Assembly: GCF_050947875.1 (NCBI RefSeq)
Contig: NC_134568.1
Span: 213,757,678-213,821,677, forward strand
Origin: Dermacentor variabilis
Taxonomy: Eukaryota; Arthropoda; Arachnida; Ixodida; Ixodidae
DNA length: 64,000 bases
Direction: 5' to 3'
Shown here piece by piece: positions 10,526 to 21,591 of this stretch. Below the pieces are notes generated by a model that searched no databases, was not told the DNA's origin, and was given only the letters and a program-made list of their open reading frames with translations. The translations under genes and the position numbers were made by a program. Within the stretch, counting starts at the first letter, position 1, and each line of letters starts with the position of its first letter.

Positions 10526-11260
10526 TCAGTGAACGTCAGATTAAATGGACACAGACACAGCTAAAAACTTGACAAAGCTGTTGCCGAGCATTACAACCAA
10601 CCAAGTCATAACTTTGATGAACTTACACTCTACATCTTACAGTAAAATTTCTGTTCTGAGCGAGAAAGAAAATACAGAGAATCATACCTTATTCATAAGT
10701 CATACCTTATCTGCAACCAATAGACATAAATGTTTCAAAGGGAGCTTTGGAATCTATTCAAGCTATAGGCAGCAACACTTAGTTTGGTTGCATAGTGTCT
10801 TTTTGCTCCCTTTCTTTCCTTTTTTTCTTCTTTCTTGCTTTTATTTATTTATTTATTTATTCTTAAATTTTTTTTTCACGAGCACCGGTTTCTGCCGCTC
10901 CTTCTATTATCTCTTTCAGAGACGCGATAGCCCACAACCACCAGCGAAATGGGTAATAGAGGGGTGCTGTGCATGCTGTTGACATGCCGGCTGACACATG
11001 ACTGTTGACACGTGATTGACAGATGGCCGTGTCACTGGCCTTGTGCACAGCCCTCCTTTATTCTCAGTTCGACATCCTCGCCGCTAAGACACCTTCGCTC
11101 TTTGCCGCACCTACCCGCCTTACGCCCTCTCCCCTTTATAAGAACACCACCTATATATACCGTGGTGAGGAAAGCATATGTCACCTTGAAGACAAGTCCA
11201 CTTCCACTTGTCGAAACATTGGCTCCTGCTTTCGCCTTGTTCTCTTTTTGCTCATCGTCT
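10490..11260 (+). mobile_element. Inverted 3' fragment of Penelope-like element 1
   Basis: On the plus strand this begins with KKQYIGETGQSVNVRLNGHR (10497-10555) and DKAVAEHYNQPSHNF, the same GIY-YIG region that element 1 carries on the minus strand at 7600-8020. It then repeats the 3' flank: ACGAGCACCGGTTTCTGCCG, TATTATCTCTTTCAGAGACG and TATATATACCGTGGTGAGGAA match 7040-7430 in reverse. Penelope-like elements often carry a partial inverted copy at the 5' end, so this is probably part of one composite insertion. Confidence 0.8.
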
Positions 11261-11710
11261 TGAATTTCCATCTCCCACCTTACCCCTGTTATCCAAGGTA
11301 GATATGATAGTGCGTTAACATCAATGAACCTGCCCAGTTCATCCACTGCAGTGGCTGCAGCACAAGTACAGCAAGTACTCTAGCCAGAGCTCCCCCGACT
11401 CCTATGCATACCCCACCTGCCCCACTGCTCATTTTCATTGCAGCAACAGGCAAAATGGAAGCAAATAATAAATAAAGCAACAGTTGCTTGGGTGGCACAC
11501 ATAAGCGTGACCTAGACCTTGCCAGGTTTCTTGCATCAGAGCACACATATGCTTGCAGTCGTGTGTCTGATCACCTTCTCTGTTCTCTGGTAAATTTGCT
11601 TTCATGGACCCTTTTCAATTAAAACTGAATTCTAATTTACAAATTCGGCATGCCCATTTCATATTCTTTTTTTGTTGTTGTTCTTTTTTTTTTGTCCCCC
11701 CCCTTTTTTT
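11261..11710. other. Intron sequence, unassigned
   Basis: No recognised element. Ends in long T-runs at 11668-11712 next to a piggyBac-like MITE. Confidence 0.35.
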
Positions 11711-12611
11711 TTATCCTTTGAGGGTCAGTGACGTAAATATGCGGCGCCACGAACAAGCCCAAAATGGCCGATGCCGTATATTTATGGCGCTGTCTGCACG
11801 TTTAAAAAGCACACCTAGTTCCCAACTTTTTCTTCTGTAGCATGTGCTGCCATTATGTGGGACTACAGGGAATTTTTTTCATGCAACTACCTCTCTCGGT
11901 TTTCATTGCATGGTTTTTTTTAGAACTAGTTTGCTCCGGCACGTCTATATGCTACCGCTCGCGCATTGGTGGGGGGCAGTTTGGGTTTTGTTCTACGGCG
12001 ATTTCGGCTTCTTGCACTCGCAAAACTGATGGCGTTCTCGTTACTAATCGCTTAAAGGGCGACCGCCTGTTTCTTGCTCGTTTAGTGCCCACAAGGGTGC
12101 GCATAGGAAGGATGCCGCCGTGCATGCATTTGCTTTTCTTTATTGGAGATGCTCAAAAACTAATTGCCTCTGGTTGGCGATTAGATGAAGATTAGCAGAA
12201 GTTTGTCACACGTTTTGCTTTTTTGATGGGCACCCAACCACACAGTTTTGTTGAATGCGCTCACCTACGCAGTTCTATTACGCTATGGACGTAAATATTA
12301 GTGTAAGAGCAGGAACATTTGAGAGTTGCAAAATATTCTCGTGTGCGCATTTTCGAAGCCTTGAACTATGTGTATAACAATGCATGAAATTTTTTTTTCT
12401 TATAAGTTTTTTCCTTTTTTATTGTTATTCATGAATAAACGGTACATATATACCAACGCAAAATATTTTTTTCTCACTTTACGGTCACCCTACAAAAATT
12501 ACGGTAATGTTTTTTAGAAATATGTCCCTCAGAAGAATTGGAATCTGCAATAAAAAAAATTGACCTTGGGCAGTCGCATATGGTGAAATAAATCGACCCT
12601 CAAAGGGTTAA
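11711..12611. mobile_element. piggyBac-like non-autonomous element (TTAA target)
   Basis: Left end TTATCCTTTGAGGGTC (11711-11726) and right end GACCCTCAAAGGGTTAA (12595-12611) are inverted repeats of the form TTAA-CCCTTTGAGGGTC. The left TTAA has decayed to TTAT. TTAA targets with CCY-starting ends are typical of piggyBac. About 0.9 kb, no transposase frame. Confidence 0.7.
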
Positions 12612-13234
12612 TTTTTCACTTTGCTTAGAGGAACCAGTTATAGTTCACATCCATATGACGTGGGTTTTTACACTTGCTGTTTTGGAAGGGAATGGCAGAG
12701 GTCTTGTTCACACTGAACAAGACAAGATGGTTTGTAATATATAGCAGTAAAAGGTCAGTGCTCTCTAAGCTCTGTAACTAAACCAAAGTAGGGCATTTAA
12801 TTTTGCTACCTTGTAAGCATCAAAGGTTTAGGTTTGAAGTTGCCATTTTGCGTGCTACCAAATGTGAAAACAGTATGTGTTTAGTGCCACATGGGGTGAT
12901 TTAGTATCTGATCAGTTTATGCATAGAAAATTCCCATTTCTTTGTTGTCATAAAATAAACACAAATTATGTTTTTTTGTCATTTCAGGTCACAGTCTATG
13001 ATACCTCATATGTCTTGATTATCAGTTTGTGCAAATATAATGCAAGTTCTTTTTGAGAAATTAGCAGCTTAGAAGTCTCTCATCTTATGTTTGAAACCAT
13101 ACTTCGAAATTGGTGTACATTTCCTGTCCTTGAGGCGCTCTTAAGCATGTAAATACAAATTGTTGTTGTGCATATCATCTTTCATTCTCAGTGTCGCAGG
13201 TGAGAAAGGTATTTTAAGCAGATTCTCTTTTCAG
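12612..13234. other. Intron sequence, unassigned
   Basis: AT-rich, up to the acceptor of the exon at 13235. Nothing recognised. Confidence 0.35.
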
Positions 13235-13372
13235 GCAACTATGGAAAGTGACCAGGCCGAGGCAAATACCAGTCCAGTTTCCTCTCTCTCAGTTTACACT
13301 CAGCCATTGAGTGCCGTCACTACTACAGGACTCACTCAGGACCTTGTGGCTGTAGAAAAGATGACTGCTGGT
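13235..13372 (+). CDS. ZNF341: ZNF341 orthologue, short linker exon
   Basis: A 46-codon phase 0-0 exon. The acceptor is a pyrimidine-rich tract ending ttttcag (AG at 13233-13234) and the donor is a perfect GTAAGT at 13373. The peptide is low-complexity, Ser/Thr-rich and acidic (it contains SDQAEANTSPVSSLSVYTQ and ends VEKMTAG), with no domain. It belongs to the disordered linker between the N-terminal finger and the central pair of fingers, a region that diverges quickly between animal groups. Support comes from the strong splice sites, phase compatibility with the exons on both sides, and continuous orientation. The intron that follows is about 29 kb and is filled with mobile elements. Confidence 0.65.
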
Positions 13373-15329
13373 GTAAGTTGAAAACAATTGATCTTATCAC
13401 AGCTAGTATCATGCGAATTTGGCAGACATGGCGAAAAGTAGAGCTAGCTATAACATGGCTTCTGGTTTTGGCTCTTGTTTATGCTAACATTTACTCTGAA
13501 TTTGAAAGCCGACTGCTGAAAGCAAAATAAGTACCTGATCTCCATTCTTTCTTTGGTCTTCTCATTACAGTTCACTTCCATTTTTGCTTCCAAAGCTGCC
13601 AAAGGCAGGCCATAAATCAGTTATTTTCAAAGGGAAGATATACTGTCGAATCTCATTAGGTAATTCAAGCATGCTTAAGTCGAACTACCAGTTTATTCAC
13701 TCTGACGCCATGGTTCCGCCAAAGTTGTGTGTATTCCAATGGGTGAAAACGGTCGGTAATTCGAACATGCAAGCATTTGCGACAGTTAATTCGAACATAC
13801 CGCGCTCCGACAGGGCTCTCAGCAGCGCGCCAAATCACGCGGTGGTGCCTCTGACCAGCATTCCTTTGACTGCCATAGAGGAAAGGCTTAGGAGAAACCC
13901 TTCAACACCGCGCAGGTGGGGGACGTGGTAGAAATTTCACCCTCTCCCAAATGGCAAGGTCGCCGTTTCTATGTCGCACCTTAACGCCCCAGCCACACTA
14001 CTGTAGCACCAAAACTCGTGCCGCAGGAGGGGTTGGTCCCGGGCCGATTTTTCATGGCTCGCCGCGAGGGGAGACCATAGAGAGTGACCCCTACAGTGAC
14101 ATACACGCTGGAAACTGGTATCATGCAGACCCGCCCGACCTCTCTATTCGTAATCATGTCTGGTTCAGCCAGGCCACTTGTTTTGCACTATTATCTGCTC
14201 ACGTCAGCTCTCGCTCAAGCTTGTTTTGGTTGGCTTGGTTGGTCTCATTTGCATTTGTTTTTTTTTACAATGACACGTCTAAACCGAGACGTCCTGATGG
14301 AAAGGTTGTTGGAGACCATGCACCATATCTGATTCTGCACGACAAGACAGACCCTCAATACAAGGATGCAAAGGCGGCACCCAGTATCTTATTCTCCTTT
14401 GTCTTTTAGGCGGCGACGCTGCTACAGAAGGGAGCGCACCAACATGATTAGGATCAGCGGCAACGACTTCGTCATCTTGATAAGATGTGACTCTCGTTAA
14501 GAACGCAGGCCGATGAAGGTAAACACAGTGCTGATCGGTCATCAGACGAAGGAAAAACTCGCAAGCACACAGAGGAAAGCAGCAGCGGAGGCCCAGTCCT
14601 GGCATCAGCAACTCTGCTGCTTCTGTTGCAGTAGGTGGCAGAGGTAATTAGCGCCATCCAGCAGCCTGGCGGGAAAGCAGATCCACTTCCCTCCCACCCC
14701 TCCTCGCAACTACGCTCCCCTTGCTTTCCCTCTCAACCCCCTAGCACGGCCGCTCAATCCAAAAACACAAGGTGCGGCCCGCTGCGTTGCGCCTGAACAG
14801 CGTCTTGGGCCTAGTTCTCCATGCGCCCGCTGCGGCGCCACCGCTCGGGGATGGCTGCTGATAGAGAGTGCCTTCACAGCTGCGTCGGCACACGCGATCT
14901 CCACTCCAGTCAAGGCGTAAATAATGTGTTTTATATTTGGAAATTGCAGACAAAATCTTAAGTCATCATTGGAAGTGCTGATTACGCCACAAACACCAAC
15001 AGAATGTCACAGGGGTGGAAATCTGTTCTAGAATACGCCTGAACGCTATCCATGACGGTTGCCCGTACGATGCACGACCGGGTGGTGCACTTCCATCGAG
15101 AGGTTCTGCTTGAAGCGCAATCTATCAGTACTTTTATTCACTTCTCGTGAACACGTTCGCAAAGTAAAAACTTTACATAGGGAGAACTTGTACGAGTTTC
15201 CCAAGCAATTCAAACTAACTTAGATGAAATAAAAATGCTTATCATTGCAAATAATCATCAGTAGATTGTTTCACATGAAAACGAAGCATATTGAGTGATG
15301 CTAGAGGTTATCTAAGGAGTGCGTCCCTT

Positions 15330-16182
15330 TTAGCGAAGCTTCAAAAGGCATCTGCTTCGAACATGCTCATACCCTTTATTTGAGCACGCTTTCCATAAAA
15401 CACATTCCCGCAGGATTCTTTCATTGTAGGCAGGTTTTTTCTCCCTTGAAGTGGCAACTTGGTTGCTGATAAAAACAGCAGCTCTGTCTCCTTTTTCCGC
15501 TCTTTGTAGTACCTGAACAACGGACTGAATTTCGTTGTTGTTTTCATAAACTAAGAGGTGGTTTTTCATTTTGTCCCGTTCGGACTGCAATTTTTTCAAC
15601 TCTTCTCCTTGACGAGCAACTTTTTTTTTTCAATCTCTTGACTGCTTGCTTTGACTCTTCTAGGAATTCCACAATATCTAATGTAGTTTGGCAGGCCTGG
15701 TCAGCAGAAAAACTACGTTCAGAGCATGATTCTAAGGCAGTCTCTGGAACTAGAGCTTCCACCTCGTCGCTGAGAAACTGCAAGGCACTTTCGATGTTGG
15801 GGCTTTCTCCTGAGCTGCCGCAATTATCGCTTGCCTCAACTACTGTGTGATCAGTAAAGTTTCTTTGATGGCGTTTTTTGGGCTGCACATTCTCTTTTTG
15901 CAGGTACAGGGGATATTTGCAAAACACGGCCGGTACTGCATTCGGAAGCAGGAGCCTAAGTCTCGTGTTCGTTTTATAGTCACTTTCTGTAAAGTGCAAG
16001 GAACATACCAGAGACCTATCGCTCGGTTCCCACTTGCTTCCTTTTCCCGACACTCCTTGGCGAGATATATTTTTTAGCCACGCTTCTCGACGCTCCAAGT
16101 GGCAGCGAAACTCATGATATTTCACAGTCGGGTCCTTTTTGGCATTTGTGTCCCAGAGTGGCACACAACAGTTGCGCGGCAT
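15330..16182 (-). pseudogene. THAP domain plus P-element-type transposase N-terminus, truncated
   Basis: The ATG at 16182-16180 (minus strand) opens MPRNCCVPLW, then KYHEF, AWLKNIS, DRSLVCSLHF and LLPNAVPAVF, which are the marks of a THAP zinc-dependent DNA-binding domain (C2CH, conserved W, AVPxxF end). The second zinc cysteine expected at residue 10 is Trp here. A Lys-rich coiled coil (EESKQAVKRLKKK) follows. A frameshift at the T-run 15627-15637 moves the rest to another frame, with ERILRECVLWKACSNKGYEH and LLKLR, the block that starts the P-element transposase domain. It stops there, so the catalytic core is missing. Confidence 0.8.
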
Positions 16183-16260
16183 CGCGCCACATGAACGAGG
16201 CTGGCTACGGCACACACGCACACCGAAGAGCCTTAACAAAGCACAGCAAGCACAGGCAAA

Positions 16261-16500
16261 CTTGCTCACACACACGCACGCGAAAAAGCACGAGATTAAT
16301 GCATATCGCATGAGGCAAACACGTTCTGACGCGAACCAACTTGCTCACACACACGCACGCGAAAAAGCACGAGATTAATGCATATCGCACGAGGCAAACA
16401 CGTTTAGACGCGAACCAACTTGCTCACACACACGCACGCGAAAAAGCACGAGATTAGTGCATAGAGCACGAGGCAAACACATTCTGACGCGAGAACCAAC
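16261..16500. repeat. 79-bp tandem repeat, three copies
   Basis: Units start with CTTGCTCACACACACGCACG at 16261, 16340 and 16419, each with GCGAAAAAGCACGAGATTA and GAGGCAAACACGTT. They lie just upstream of the THAP start codon on the minus strand, so they may be subterminal or promoter repeats of that element. Confidence 0.92.
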
Positions 16501-16978
16501 GCCCGCTTAGCCCCGGCGCGAAGTCGCGAAAGCATCCCCGAGCAGTGGCGCCCTCACCAAGAAAAGCGGTCGCAACTGCAAACTCGGCCAAGAAGCACCC
16601 GCCTATTGTCCGCAGCGCGATGTAGCTGGCCGCACCTTGCTTTGCATCGAGCGGACGTGCCCCTAGTTACTCCCTCATCTTTAGAGTTCCCCGCACAGGC
16701 CCGGCCTCCACGCCAGCACCGGCGGTGCCGGCCTGACACCAGCTTAGCCCGCTTCTTGAAATTTTGTTTTCTGCCATTATTGGGAAGGGCAAGCGTTGGC
16801 AAGCGTGGGCAGTTTTATGGCCCTTGCTCGCTGTGGTGCTTGCGCGCCGCGATATTTCACGTGCATCGTGCTATGGTGCACAAATACTTCAAAAACAAGT
16901 CTTTCTTTTAATTCAGACTTCTTTTAATTCAAACAAATTTTCGGGCCCCTTCAAGTTCGAATTATTGAGATTTGACTG

Positions 16979-17558
16979 CAATGTGTTTTTTGTGCAACCA
17001 CTGTTTCCCTAGTACCACCAAGAGAGATGCTGCTGCTATTGGGGTTTTGATTAGGGTCCTCGCAGGGTCATCAGGCATACGTGTGTTGACCAGTCATATT
17101 CCAATGATCCAGCAAGGGCCAATTTCAGAATCAAAATAAATAAACTTTTGGCTTATAAAAATGTCTGGGTGTTGGTGAAACCATTGGTCAGGGTCATATT
17201 AATCAAAATATTGAATCAGCGGAAGTCTAATGTACTTCGTTATAATAGTTGTTCATCCTCACAGTTAACTATGCTTATGGGGAAAGGATGAGTTACCTCT
17301 GGGTAAGCTGAAGCCACTGCAAAAGTCCGTAGCGCATTATCATTTGACCATCAAAGATCTTTTTGGTGCGTTTTCTTAAGAGAGAGAGAGAAAACACTTA
17401 TTTGGACCATCGAGGTCGTTGCTCTTGAGGTCGAGTGGGTGGTGTCTTTATTCCAGGACTCCACTGGCCATGGCTGCTCGACGTACTTGCTGGACGAGAG
17501 CTTCTTGTCCCGCCAGGGTATCGCCAGTCAGCTGTACCTCCCATCCCACCGCGTTTTC
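16979..17558. other. Intron sequence, possible LINE 3' end at 17385-17555
   Basis: The first part is unassigned. From 17385, AGAGAGAGAGAGAAAACACTTATTT followed by GC-richer sequence resembles the minus-strand 3' end of a LINE, but I see no coding motif. Confidence 0.25.
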
Positions 17559-17850
17559 TTAAAGGGACCCTTACTAGGCCACATAGCAAATTTTGGTTAA
17601 ATGCTGGAAATTGTTACAGGCCCTCTAGGGAGCATTCTACCACAACAATTTCTCAAATTGGTTCATTAATAGCCTAGATAGAAATATTTCAGTGCCGTGA
17701 ACCATGATTTCAGGAGGCGAGTGCCACCACCAACATAGACGCTCTCTCCATTTGTCTCGCCTAGCCTCCGCAAGCGAAATTTCTTCTCTGCATCTCCTAT
17801 ACTGGAGCAGGAGAATCAAGTGATGCATACATCATGGGCCCCTCCTTCTT
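17559..17850. mobile_element. TTAA-type (Kolobok/T2-like) MITE, left end fragment
   Basis: Begins TTAAAGGGACCCTTACTAGG and runs parallel to the element at 28358: AGCAAATTTTGGTTAAATGCTGGAA, CTCTAGGGAGCATTCTACCAC, TCATTAATAGCC.AGATAGAA, GACGCTCTCTCCA and GCCTCCGCAAGC are shared. Only about the first 290 bp are present. Confidence 0.75.
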
Positions 17851-17999
17851 TTTTACACACAAGCGTACATGACTCGCCAACGAAATAGGCGAGGTTTGAA
17901 GCCACGAAAGAAGCGAGCACCGGAGGAGGAAGGCGCCTGGAGGTAGAGAAGAGAATCACGAGCCGGGGAAAGTATGAAGGAGTACGCTGAGGATAGATG

Positions 18000-18545
18000 G
18001 ATGCTATGAGCACCCCTTTGAATTGGGGCAGTGGGTTGCGCCAACAACTTCTGTTTTTTTTTTGCCCAATTTCCTACCTATATTTAAAAAAAAATCCCAT
18101 CATCAAACTTTCTGAACCCCTATTGGGAACTTTATTTTTTGTAAGCCTCCTTTGTTTGTCATCTCCCTACGTCCACCAAACTTCCTATCGCCTCTTACTA
18201 ATCTCTATTGCAGACATGTTTACTTTTCCACTGCTCTTGCTGAACCCAAGGCCAGAGGAGCCTAAATCAACCGCTGACCAGATATTTTCACATTCTAATC
18301 AAATGTGCTCTATCGTTTCCCTAGCTCTACCGCATCAATCACATGTTTATTTTTCCTTGTTGTACCTCGCTTTATAAGTATGTGTTCTAAGGCATCTTGA
18401 TCTCTCTTCGAAAAGTAAAGAGCTTCCCTTTGAGTTGTCATAAATTGGTTCTTTCCTGATTTCGTTTTTTCCTCCTAAGTAATTACTGATAGCTGAGTCA
18501 CTGAGCATGCGGCAAAGCAACGCCACCAAGAGTAAAGGTGCCATT
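18000..18545 (-). mobile_element. LINE remnant, C-terminal part of ORF2
   Basis: On the minus strand, RSRCLRTHTYKARYNKEK is followed after a stop by CD*CGRARETIEHI*LECE. This is the C-terminal cysteine motif (C-x2-C...E.IEH...C) found after RT/RNase H in many arthropod LINEs. Stops and lack of RT show an old 5'-truncated copy. Confidence 0.5.
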
Positions 18546-18606
18546 CAGCAAAACAGGGAAGGAGACAGAAGGCGAAGCGTTGCAGAGGAGGAGGATAGGC
18601 GGAGGC

Positions 18607-18985
18607 TGTTAAGAACGGCCAGCTGCAGTGCAAGTTTGCCAGCCAGTTACGCCAGCGGTGGTAACCTCATCTTGGAATGCCGCCGCCAACCTCTAGCCTC
18701 GTGGCCGTTGCGAGTGAAGGAGTTCGACGAAGCAGGCTTTGTGCTGAAACCGCCAACCTCTAGCCTCGTCGCCGTTGCGAGTGAAGGAGTTCTACGAAGC
18801 CCCTCTGACGTCTGCTCCGGACCTTTACACCTGTGTGTGTGTGCGGCACGTGTATGACAGCCCTCATCCTTCAAAAGGGCGGGTCATCTTGAATGACGTC
18901 GAACTATGACGTCGAGCAGAGAGCTTATAAGCAGCAATCGTCGGCTGCTAGGTGTGCTCATTGTGTTCTCGTCGTAGTGAGCTGC
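18607..18985 (+). mobile_element. LTR fragment, copy A
   Basis: Begins TGTTAAGAACGGCCAGCTGC and follows copy B at 20936 closely to GTTCTCGTCGTAGTGAGCTG, then diverges. Includes the promoter-like GAGAGCTTATAAGCAGC. It has an extra 66-bp block: the segment CCGCCAACCTCTAGCCTCGT is duplicated at about 18683 and 18749. No coding region follows. Confidence 0.75.
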
Positions 18986-20935
18986 GACGTTGTGCGTCGC
19001 AGCTCACTTGCGGTGTTGTGCAGCGCCTCACTCACCGTATCTGCAAGCTGTAGTAAAATCTCAACCATTTTTTAACGTTACAAATGGTGTACCTAGTCTA
19101 TTATCGAATAAAAATAGGAAAATTCGAATATTTGACTAGTTTCCATGTTGTTTTTATTTAACGATGCAGGCATAGATACTTTGTGAGCAAGAGGCAACCT
19201 TGCGCATCGCTGCGACGGATATCGCACTGCCGCAAACGCATGTGAAAGCTGTGAGCGAAAATCGCTCTGCGACGTGCGCGGCAGAATGATTTTTTCGCCC
19301 CAATCGCGCCATGTGAAACAGCCTAAAGACGGCGAGAGACCCAAGAGGGCAGGGCGCGAAGAAAAGAAAGGTGCGGTTGTCACTGACGACGTGTGCGCAT
19401 CAAGAACGTTCGAGCCACAGGTCAAAAGGAGACTGAGAAGCATGTTCTGCACGGGCACGGACAAAGGGCACGGGGCAGTTAAATTCCTCGTCGTTCCGTC
19501 GTTCTTTTCGAAGCTCAGCATGTGGTACAATGAAGCGCAAGGTGGCAAGACGAGACCAGGTGGGGAGTAGCGACGCGGTCAATCGAGGTCGTTATGAAAA
19601 CGGGGCGCCAGGACGCAAATTAGCATTAGACTGTAACGTCTTGGGGGAGCTGACAGTGAGTCAGCCCTTTTGTTGTTCCTCGGTAGCCAGAGTTGCTTTC
19701 GGACCGCGACCACCTCGAGTACGGCTCAAATAGTATGAGTCAGTTGTAAACGTTTGAAAAAGAGAGGCCAAGAGAGCTTCCGTAGAAGGAAAACGTGTTG
19801 TTTTGTTTTATTTTTTAGCAATTGAAATTTTCGCGATTTGAGACTGGGATTTCTTTCAATAATTAAGGTATGAGCTTTCTTTATGTTTTCGTTCGAGAAG
19901 CTCCGAGAGTTGAAAGACGCGTTTTAAGTAAACCTGTAGTCTCGCGAGATGTTCATTAATGAGTACATAGGCTTTCTTTTTTTGTGTGTGTGAGTAACCT
20001 GAGTAAAGGTTATCGTTGAGAGGCCTATGGTAACGCGCGTGTGTTTTAGTTAACCTCCTTTTTTATGTGTTTTTTTTTATTTTCTAAGGTTAAGCGCGTA
20101 GATTTTCATTTAGTGCATCATTTGCACTGAGAAGAGCTCTTAGTTCCTTTAGCGCGTGTCCTGTGTGGACGGAGTGAAGCAGATTGTTAATGACTTGGTT
20201 GTGCTCGTGTGTGTCGAGGGCAGCCGTATTCTGACTTCTCTAGTACGCGTGCATAGAGCTAGTTAGTAAAAGACACATTTGTTCAAAGGTTCCCCTGTGT
20301 TGCGTAAGTTACGCAAGTTTGGTTGTTTGTTTAAGGAACGTGTCCTGTGTGGGTTAAAGGAACAAATGTGAGTAAGCGTCGCAAGTACGCGTTTTGAATA
20401 GAGACCACACAGCTAGCGCGATTGTATTTACGTACCTGTGGAATTGGCCAGACAGTTCAGTGGCAGCAGTACATGAGATAACTGTGATAGGATAAGAACA
20501 GGCTGTTCGCGAAGCTAGGCTGCTTAAGTTATGTTCGGGTATTGGTGGTTAAGATCCTTCAGTTTGATTCTGCGTAAACCTTTACTCTTGTGCAGCGCGA
20601 CGGTCAGGTTTGGTCGAACTCAGGAGGAACGTGATCGCTCGCTTTGGCGGCACAAAATTTTGGGGCAAAATTTGGGGTTCCCAGTTGAGTGACTTGCATT
20701 GAAATTTTGATAGGAAGCCTGGCAGGTTAACAGCTAATTCTGGGCGTTTGAACGCTGTGCGGTATTGTGTTGCCGGGTCGACTCTTCTGTGCCAGTTGTT
20801 GTGAGATGGTTGAGGGCATTCCAAGTGCGCAGGGGTTGCAGAGAGCAAAGCCATCGTCTTGCTCGCCAGCCATTCTCTTCCTGCCCAGCGGTTGCCAGCA
20901 CTGGACATTCGAGATTTTCCGGGCCACGGAGGCGC
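18986..20935. other. Region between two LTR copies, unassigned
   Basis: 19080-19740 holds GC-rich sequence with short open frames on both strands and no domains. 19740-20935 has T-rich and GTGT-rich stretches and looks like a non-coding leader or another decayed LTR element (a repeated GAACGTGTCCTGTGTGG at about 20335 and GCGTGTCCTGTGTGGACGG at 20155). I find no gag, protease or RT here. Confidence 0.35.
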
Positions 20936-21437
20936 TGTTAAGAACGGCCAGCTGCAGTGCAAGTTTGCCAGCCAGTTACGCCAGCGGTGGTAACCTCATC
21001 TTGGAATGCCGCCGCCAACCTCTAGCCTCGTCGCCGTTGCGAGTGAAGGAGTTCTACGAAGCCCCTCTGACGTCGGCTCCGGACCTTTACACCTGTGTGT
21101 GTGTGCGGCACGTGTATGACAGCACTTATCCTCCAAAAGGGCGGGTCATCTTGAATGACGTCGAACTATGACGTCGAGCAGAGAGCTTATAAGCAGCAAT
21201 CGTCGGCTGCTAGGTGTGCTCATTGTGTTCTCGTCGTAGTGAGCTGAGTGCTCGTTGTCAGGCTTGAAATGTACTCGTGAGCTGCGTGCTCGTTGTCATG
21301 CTGTTTGCTGTATGTTAGTCTTGCGGGCTGCATATGGGAGTCACGCTAGACTGTCGATATATGTCTTGTCTAAGATGTAAATAATGTAAATAAATCCTGT
21401 TCACCGAGTTCCTCTCTACAACCTTCAACTCCTTCAA
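20936..21437 (+). mobile_element. LTR, copy B, with 3' end and leader
   Basis: About 0.5 kb from TGTTAAGAACGG to ...CAACTCCTTCA. Contains a TATA-like AGCTTATAAGCAGC (about 21185), a poly-A signal AATAAAT (about 21388) and, just outside, ATGGTGGCAGCGGTGAGATC, where a primer binding site would be. It lacks the 66-bp duplication of copy A. Probably a Ty3/Gypsy-type LTR. Confidence 0.75.
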
Positions 21438-21591
21438 ATGGTGGCAGCGGTGAGATCGTCCGACGACTCCTACATCTGGTTGACAGCGGTGGGATCGTAC
21501 GAAGAATCTAATAAGGCGCACTAAGTTCAGTCTCTGGCACACTTAAAAGGAAGAGGTCCAGACACCGACCAAAATGGTTTAAAATATCATC

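Larger units (their letters stand above)
13643..16978. mobile_element. pogo/Tigger-like element with nested insertion
   Basis: Left end CTGTCGAATCTCATTAGGTA (preceded by TA) and, reversed, right end CAGTCAAATCTCAATAATTC are imperfect inverted repeats of the pogo type (CAGTCGAAxCTCxxTAATTCGAA). Internal sequence near both ends again contains AATTCGAA-type motifs (13675-13800, 16900-16965). No pogo transposase frame is left; the middle holds a THAP/P-element-like remnant on the minus strand, probably a later insertion. Confidence 0.6.

Noticed and set aside
16250..16500. CRISPR-like array
   Set aside because: The 79-bp units are directly adjacent and have no unique spacers; the genome is eukaryotic.
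19093..19570. Overlapping open frames on both strands
   Set aside because: GC-rich DNA opens frames on both strands. No conserved motif in either.
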